Source of the DNA: DASQJJ01 sp035631115
GTDB taxonomy: Bacteria > Patescibacteriota > Microgenomatia > Levybacterales > UBA12049
DNA length: 9,647 nt
Reading direction: 5' to 3'
Assembly (NCBI GenBank): GCA_035631115.1
Contig: DASQJJ010000020.1
Coordinates: 1-9,647, forward strand
The position numbers were made by a program, and so were the translations under genes. This document shows positions 5,622 to 9,647 of the stretch, in pieces (position 1 is the stretch's first letter; each line of letters begins with the position of its first letter). Below the pieces are notes generated by a model. That model did not search any database, had not been told where the DNA came from, and saw only the letters and a list, made by a program, of their open reading frames with translations.

Positions 5622-5684
5622 TGTCATCTCGAACAAAGTGAGAGATCTCATCAGGGGATTTCTCGGCAATGCCTCGAAATGACA
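5622..5684. repeat. Palindromic repeat R2 between atpD and atpC
   Basis: The outer arms TGTCATCTCGA (5622-5632) and TCGAAATGACA (5674-5684) pair with one mismatch. Inner segments GAGAGATC (5640-5647) and GGATTTCTC (5656-5664) extend the stem imperfectly. The element fills most of the 78-base gap and ends two bases before the atpD stop codon (5687-5689). ACAAAGTG (5633-5640) and GATCT (5644-5648) recur at matching places in R1. As RNA it would form a long hairpin just after the beta-subunit gene, a place where it could protect the upstream message or lower downstream expression. Confidence 0.75.
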
Positions 5685-5686
5685 GA

Positions 5687-7102
5687 TTACTTACTACTTT
5701 TCTTTAATTCTTTGTCTTTTGCAACTGCATCTTCGATTGTTCCTGCCATATAAAATGCTTGTTCGGACAAATCGTCATGCTTTCCATCTAAGATCTCTTT
5801 AAAACCTCGTACATTGTCTGCAATCTTAACGTATTTACCTGGTGCTCCTCCAAAAATTTCTGCAACGAAGAATGGTTGTGTAAGAAATCTCTGAATTTTT
5901 CTTGCTCTATTAACAGTAAGCTTGTCTTCCGTGGACAATTCGTCCATTCCCAAGATAGCAATAATGTCTTGTAAGTCCTTATAGCGCTGTAGTACTTTTT
6001 GTACGCCTCGTGCTACATCGTAATGCTCTTGTCCAACAACATTTGCATCCAAAATTCTACTGCTTGAAGTAAGTGGGTCTACTGCTGGAAAAAGTCCTTG
6101 AGATGCAAGATTTCTATCCAGGGTAACGGTTGCATCTAAATGGGAGAAAATGGTTGCCGGTGCAGGGTCGGTATAATCATCGGCTGGTACGTACACTGCC
6201 TGGACGGATGTGATAGAGCCAGACTTGGTACTGGTAATTCTTTCTTCAAGTTGTCCGACTTCGTTGGCAAGCGTTGGCTGATATCCTACAGCAGATGGCA
6301 TTCTCCCGAGTAAAGCAGACACTTCAGAGCCAGCCTGAGCAAATCTAAAAATATTATCGATAAAGAGCAAAACGTCTTCATGCTTTTCGTCTCTAAAGTA
6401 CTCCGCCATGGTGAGTGCGGTAAGACCAACACGCATTCTATTTGCAGGTGGCTCGTTCATTTGGCCATATACCATAACTGTCTTATCCATAACATTTGCC
6501 TCTTTCATTTCGAGCCATAAGTCATTTCCTTCGCGGGTTCGCTCTCCGACACCTGCAAATACAGCATGCCCCTTATGCTCTTGTGCAATATTTCGTATAA
6601 GCTCTTTAATAACAACTGTCTTTCCAACTCCTGCTCCTCCGAAAATAGCGATTTTGCCTCCCTTGGTGAATGGTGCAATAAGGTCGATAACTTTAATACC
6701 TGTTTCGAGGACTTCTGGCTTGGTTGTTTGGTCTGTTAGTTTTGGTGCTGCTTTGTGAATTGGGGAGAGTTTTAATTTGGATGTATCAAGTGGCTTTTGG
6801 TCGTCAATTGTTTCACCGAGCACATTAAAAATTCTGCCTAAGGTTTCATTGCCAACAGGTACAGAAATTGGTGCATTGGTACGGGTTACCTCCATACCAC
6901 GGGTAAGTCCATCAGTACTTCCCAATGCCAAGGCTTTTACTTCTCCACTTCCTGTCTCGAAAGCTACCTCCAATGTAAGTGTTGTTTTGTCGGGTAAGGC
7001 AATTTTGAGCGCCTCATTGATTTGTGGAACATCTCCACTAAAGCGAACATCAACCACTGGTCCTTGGATTTTAATAATAATACCGGTATTTTTATTTGCC
7101 AT
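5687..7102 (-). CDS. atpD: F1 ATP synthase beta subunit (catalytic)
   Basis: Beta carries the three catalytic sites of the F1 head. Numbered from an upstream in-frame ATG at 7111, the protein is 474 residues and complete: beta-barrel domain (about 9-85), P-loop GGAGVGKT (158-165), catalytic Glu190 in GERTREGND, Walker B LLFIDNIFRF (249-258), MPSAVGYQPTL in the catalytic loop region, and a C-terminal helical domain with the DELSEED-type motif, here MDELSTED (389-396). No key residue is missing. I chose the ATG at 7102 because MANKNTG is the usual family start and it lies one base after the atpG stop; the ATG at 7111 would overlap atpG by 8 bases. Neither has a Shine-Dalgarno sequence, so translational coupling to atpG is likely. 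Confidence 0.97.
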   Translation of the reverse strand: MANKNTGIIIKIQGPVVDVRFSGDVPQINEALKIALPDKTTLTLEVAFETGSGEVKALALGSTDGLTRGMEVTRTNAPISVPVGNETLGRIFNVLGETIDDQKPLDTSKLKLSPIHKAAPKLTDQTTKPEVLETGIKVIDLIAPFTKGGKIAIFGGAGVGKTVVIKELIRNIAQEHKGHAVFAGVGERTREGNDLWLEMKEANVMDKTVMVYGQMNEPPANRMRVGLTALTMAEYFRDEKHEDVLLFIDNIFRFAQAGSEVSALLGRMPSAVGYQPTLANEVGQLEERITSTKSGSITSVQAVYVPADDYTDPAPATIFSHLDATVTLDRNLASQGLFPAVDPLTSSSRILDANVVGQEHYDVARGVQKVLQRYKDLQDIIAILGMDELSTEDKLTVNRARKIQRFLTQPFFVAEIFGGAPGKYVKIADNVRGFKEILDGKHDDLSEQAFYMAGTIEDAVAKDKELKKSSK

Positions 7103-7103
7103 A

Positions 7104-7958
7104 TTATGCATTTAATGCAACCGCTGCCGATGAAATGTCAAGAATTTCACTGGTAATTTTTTCCTGACGGACCTTATTGTATAACAAAGTAAGATCACTC
7201 ACAATATCTTTTGCATTACTGGTTGCATTTTGCATGGCTATCATTTGGGCCGCATTAAATGATGCATAGCTCTCTAAAAGCTGTTGATAAATAACCATAT
7301 CAACATACCGTTTTAGTAGAGCAGGTAGCAACTCTGTTGGAGAAGGCTCAATTAGTTTTTCTTGTACACTTTGCCCATTTTCTGGAAAGACTACTGGTAA
7401 TAATTGAGTCATATGAGGTGTTTGGGAGAAAACACTGTTAAAGTGTGTTGTAAGGATAACGACTTTATCTATTTTCCCCTGCGTAAAATGCTCTGTAATA
7501 ATGGTGCTAATAGGGGAGACCATGCCAAAAGAAGGAAGTGTGGTCCCTGCATGGAAAGAAGCAAGTAAATTTTTTGTAGTACTTCCTGCAATTGCTTCTA
7601 TTTTTTTACCAACAGCAATAAAAAGCGATTTATCATCTTTATTGTATTTTAAGTATTCTCGAAAAAGATTGGTATTAAGGCCTCCGCATAAGCCTTTGTC
7701 TGGTGATATGACAACATAGAGTGTTTTGTTGGAGAGTTGCTTAGTCCTGAGTAATGGATGACTAGTATCTTCTGTCGATTCTTTTGGAGCAATACTTTGA
7801 GAGAGTTGACTAAGCTTTTCTACATAAGGCCTAGAAGCAAGAGCCGCTTGTTGTGCCCTTTTTAATTTGGATGCTGCAATCATTTGCATGGCACGAGTTG
7901 TTTTGGAAATATTTTGCGCGGTCTTAATGCGTCTTCGTAATGCAAGTGTACTTGGCAT
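7104..7958 (-). CDS. atpG: F1 ATP synthase gamma subunit
   Basis: Gamma is the central rotor shaft that couples c-ring rotation to catalysis in the beta subunits. The 284-residue protein is full length. The N-terminal coiled-coil helix starts at once (LRRRIKTAQNISKTTRAMQM, 7-26), the GLCGGLN motif (89-95) marks the globular domain, and the C-terminal helix (from about 230) has the conserved MIAMQNATSNAKDIV and LTLLYNKVRQEKITSEILDI stretches. In the usual S-E-H-x-x-R-M-x-A-M stretch this protein reads S-F-N-A-A-Q-M-I-A-M, so the Glu, His and Arg are replaced; this is a mild divergence. It starts 9 bases after the atpA stop and ends one base before the preferred atpD start. No Shine-Dalgarno sequence precedes its ATG. 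Confidence 0.97.
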   Translation of the reverse strand: MPSTLALRRRIKTAQNISKTTRAMQMIAASKLKRAQQAALASRPYVEKLSQLSQSIAPKESTEDTSHPLLRTKQLSNKTLYVVISPDKGLCGGLNTNLFREYLKYNKDDKSLFIAVGKKIEAIAGSTTKNLLASFHAGTTLPSFGMVSPISTIITEHFTQGKIDKVVILTTHFNSVFSQTPHMTQLLPVVFPENGQSVQEKLIEPSPTELLPALLKRYVDMVIYQQLLESYASFNAAQMIAMQNATSNAKDIVSDLTLLYNKVRQEKITSEILDISSAAVALNA

Positions 7959-7967
7959 AAGAGAAGA

Positions 7968-9482
7968 TTAGAACGTTTTCTTAAACGCTACAGTAATCTT
8001 TTTAAGTTGTTCGGATGTTTCATCATCAACTTTCTTTCCATTGGACAATTTCTCTAATATTTTTTTATCATGGGTTTTTACGTATGCATGATACTGCTGC
8101 TCAAATCGTAAGATATCTTCTACTTTTACATCGTCTGTAAATCCGTTGGTAACTACCCAAATAGATAGAATTTCGAATGCTTCGGGAAGTGGATTGTATT
8201 GAGGTTGCTTAAGCATTTCCGTGAGACGCTTACCTCTTTCGAGTTGAGAAAGAGTTGCAGCATCTAATTCGCTTCCAAATTGTGCAAAAACAGCCAATTC
8301 TCGATATTGCGCGAGCTCTAGCTTAATACGTCCACTTACAGACTTCATTGCTCCTGTTTGTGCTGCTCCTCCAACTCTACTCACAGAGTTTCCAACATCT
8401 ACTGCAGGTCGCACGCCAGAATTGAAAAGGTCTGAAACTAAGAAAATCTGTCCATCGGTAATCGAGATAACATTGGTTGGAATATATGCAGAAATGTCAT
8501 TAGCCTGAGTCTCGATAATAGGAAGTGCCGTAATAGAGCCTCCGCCTACTCTGTCAGAAAGTCGTACGGCGCGCTCTAAAAGTCTCGAATGCAGGTAAAA
8601 AACATCTCCTGGGTATGCTTCTCTTCCTGCAGGACGCTTTAAAACAAGAGACAAATTTCTCCACGCCCATGCGTGTTTTGTGAGATCGTCATAGACAATG
8701 AGTACATCCTCACCTTTTTCCATAAAATACTCCGCAATAGCAACACCTGCATAGGGAGCGAGATATTGCAGAGAAGCTGGATCGGATGCGCCTGCATTAA
8801 CCACTATGGTGTATTCCATTGCTCCAGTCTCTTTTAGCTTTTCAACCACCTGTGCTACGGTTGATTGCTTTTGTCCAATAGCAACATAGACGCACATAAC
8901 CTTTTTTCCACCTTCTTTTTCTGAATTTTTTTGGTTAATAATCGTATCTATGGCGACTGCTGTTTTACCAAGACCTCGGTCTCCAATAATAAGCTCTCTT
9001 TGCCCTCGTCCTATTGGAATGAGTGAGTCAATGGCTTTAATACCTGTTTTAAGAGGTTTATCAACAGGTTGTCTATCTATTACACCTGCTGCAATCCTCT
9101 CAAGAGGCATTTCTTTCCCTTTTTTTACTTCCGCCTTTCCATCTTGTGGAACACCGACTGGATTTATAATTCTTCCCAACAAGTCTTCATGAGCTTTAAT
9201 AGTAAGAAGTTGTCCGGTAGTCTTGACTGTATCTCCCTCTTTGAGACTTTCTGATCTTCCCAGAAGCACTATAGAGACTGAGTCCTCGTCCAAATTAAGA
9301 ATAAGTCCTCGCGAATTGTCTTCAAAGACAACTTGTTCGCCCATTTGTGCTTTCGAAAGCCCAGATGCAACAACGACATTGTCTCCAATAGATTCAACAA
9401 CACCAACATTTTGTGACTTTCCTGAAGATTCAAAGGTGTTTAATTTGTCCTCTAGATTTTTTATTATATCTTCACTCTTCAT
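7968..9482 (-). CDS. atpA: F1 ATP synthase alpha subunit
   Basis: Alpha alternates with beta in the F1 head and supplies the arginine finger to the catalytic sites; its own nucleotide sites are non-catalytic. The 504-residue protein is complete: N-terminal delta-contacting helix (1-20), beta-barrel (about 25-95), P-loop GDRGLGKT (167-174), Walker B LIVYDDL (261-267), GREAYPGDVFYLHSRLLERA (286-305), ALPIIETQANDISAYIPTN (319-337) and the arginine finger Arg369 in SVSRVGG. The P-loop differs from the nearly universal alpha form GDRQTGKT at the two residues before GKT (Gln-Thr to Gly-Leu). KHAWAWRNLS (269-278) also departs from the common KQAxAYRxxS. Lys173, Thr174 and Walker B are kept. The start at 9482 gives a normal N-terminus; there is no Shine-Dalgarno sequence, and a repeat element ends 8 bases upstream. 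Confidence 0.97.
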   Translation of the reverse strand: MKSEDIIKNLEDKLNTFESSGKSQNVGVVESIGDNVVVASGLSKAQMGEQVVFEDNSRGLILNLDEDSVSIVLLGRSESLKEGDTVKTTGQLLTIKAHEDLLGRIINPVGVPQDGKAEVKKGKEMPLERIAAGVIDRQPVDKPLKTGIKAIDSLIPIGRGQRELIIGDRGLGKTAVAIDTIINQKNSEKEGGKKVMCVYVAIGQKQSTVAQVVEKLKETGAMEYTIVVNAGASDPASLQYLAPYAGVAIAEYFMEKGEDVLIVYDDLTKHAWAWRNLSLVLKRPAGREAYPGDVFYLHSRLLERAVRLSDRVGGGSITALPIIETQANDISAYIPTNVISITDGQIFLVSDLFNSGVRPAVDVGNSVSRVGGAAQTGAMKSVSGRIKLELAQYRELAVFAQFGSELDAATLSQLERGKRLTEMLKQPQYNPLPEAFEILSIWVVTNGFTDDVKVEDILRFEQQYHAYVKTHDKKILEKLSNGKKVDDETSEQLKKITVAFKKTF

Positions 9483-9490
9483 AAGTAATG

Positions 9491-9518
9491 GGATCCTACG
9501 CTTTCGCTCAGGATGACA
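9491..9518. repeat. Repeat R3a, half-element upstream of atpA
   Basis: On the - strand this reads TGTCATCCTGAGCGAAAGCG followed by TAGGATCC. It begins with the same TGTCATCC end as R1 and R2 but lacks the opposite AATGACA end. It folds as a small stem, ATCCTacGC/GCtcAGGAT around TTTC (9493-9514). It lies 8 bases before the atpA start codon on the - strand. The TGTCATCCTGAGCGAA-type sequence resembles short dispersed palindromes I know from many bacterial genomes, and it overlaps the next inverted repeat. Confidence 0.6.
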
Positions 9519-9547
9519 GAACGCGTTTTATATAACGCCTTCTGTCA
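9514..9547. repeat. Strong inverted repeat R3b between atpH and atpA
   Basis: The arms TGACAGAACGCGTT (9514-9527) and AACGCCTTCTGTCA (9534-9547) pair over 14 bp with one mismatch around the 6-base loop TTATAT. In the direction of the atp operon (- strand) it is followed by CATCCTGAGC, not a T-run, so it is not a standard terminator. It occupies the centre of the 88-base atpH/atpA gap and as RNA would be the most stable hairpin in the window. Roles in mRNA processing or attenuation are inferred. Confidence 0.75.
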
Positions 9548-9570
9548 ATTTTTAATAATGTCATCAGATA

Positions 9571-9647
9571 TCATAGACTTTGAATAAATCTTTCTATATT
9601 GCTTTTAAGACTCATATCATAGACCGTGTCATTGTCAATTACTTTTA
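9571..9647 (-). CDS. atpH: F1 ATP synthase delta subunit, C-terminal end only
   Basis: The last 24 codons of a - strand gene run from the window edge to a TGA stop at 9573-9571. The peptide contains DNDTVYDMSLK and ends in IERFIQSL, which fits the C-terminus of delta subunits (pattern I-x-D-x-V-x-D-x-S-[LI]-x-x-x-[LI]-x-x-[LF]). Delta links the alpha3beta3 head to the peripheral stalk. Position supports the call: atpH normally sits directly before atpA. The remainder of the gene, and presumably atpB, atpE and atpF, lie beyond the window. This is the only gene in the window that stops with TGA. Confidence 0.8.
   Translation of the reverse strand, partial: KVIDNDTVYDMSLKSNIERFIQSL

Noticed and set aside
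5985..6005. Second LexA-type site in atpD (AGTAC...GTAC)
   Set aside because: The half-sites are spaced differently, the match is imperfect and it lies inside a conserved coding sequence.
6408..7115. Two + strand frames of 112-116 codons opposite atpD
   Set aside because: They mirror the strongly conserved atpD coding sequence in an antisense frame and show no recognisable motif.
9514..9550. Intrinsic terminator on the + strand: strong hairpin followed by AATTTTTAA
   Set aside because: No + strand gene ends here; both neighbours are on the - strand, and on that strand the hairpin is followed by CATCCTGAGC. It fits a repeat better.
9530..9552. Promoter for atpA from TTGACA (9548-9543, - strand) and TATAAA
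   Set aside because: The two hexamers are only about 10 bases apart, far from the usual 16-18, and TTGACA is part of the inverted-repeat arm.
9571..9573. Recoded UGA (Gly) at the end of atpH
   Set aside because: Read-through would add about 24 unrelated residues up to a TAG, past the normal delta-subunit end, and no other gene in the window contains in-frame TGA.

Overview
The window looks like a piece of a small, AT-rich bacterial genome. The simplest reading is an uncultivated lineage such as Patescibacteria/CPR, but this is inferred from style (short intergenic gaps, no Shine-Dalgarno sequences, stand-alone HTH proteins, an unrecognised large protein); there is no rRNA or other phylogenetic marker to confirm it. 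The genetic code appears standard: no long reading frame uses in-frame TGA, and stops are TAA, TAG and, for the delta-subunit gene, TGA. This argues against the UGA=Gly lineages.

Layout. From 2 to 1384 (+) runs the 3' part of a large protein of unknown function with a proline/threonine-rich tail. A tRNA-dihydrouridine synthase follows (1417-2400, +). A 319-base convergent gap (2401-2719) holds a hairpin, a doubtful 76-codon frame and a palindromic repeat. Next is lexA (2720-3286, -), divergent from a four-gene + strand group: NUDIX hydrolase (3365-3787), small LuxR/GerE-like HTH protein (3802-4164), SAM-dependent methyltransferase (4169-4813) and a second small LuxR/GerE-like HTH protein (4854-5201). 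The rest is the 3' half of an F-type ATP synthase operon on the - strand, read in the order atpH (C-terminal end only, 9571 to the window edge), atpA, atpG, atpD, atpC. Its last gene meets the second HTH gene tail to tail with a 4-base overlap.

How it works together. AtpA and AtpD form the alpha3beta3 head, AtpG is the rotor shaft, AtpC the epsilon brake and AtpH the delta stator link. LexA is intact (Ala75-Gly76 cleavage site, Ser110/Lys147 dyad). A 16-bp perfect palindrome lies between and over the predicted -35 and -10 elements of its own promoter, as expected for autoregulation.

The most interesting signals are non-coding. First, four genes (dus, lexA, the NUDIX gene and the second HTH gene) have -10-like hexamers ending only 6-8 bases before the ATG and lack a Shine-Dalgarno sequence, which predicts leaderless mRNAs. 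Second, three imperfect palindromes of a GTCATCCTG...AATGAC type sit directly against gene ends: one beside the lexA stop and two inside the atp operon (atpH/atpA and atpD/atpC). Third, two diverged stand-alone LuxR/GerE-type HTH proteins bracket the methyltransferase. AtpA also has an unusual P-loop. I see no CRISPR array, tRNA, rRNA, insertion-sequence transposase or phage gene, and no convincing wholly new multi-gene system.
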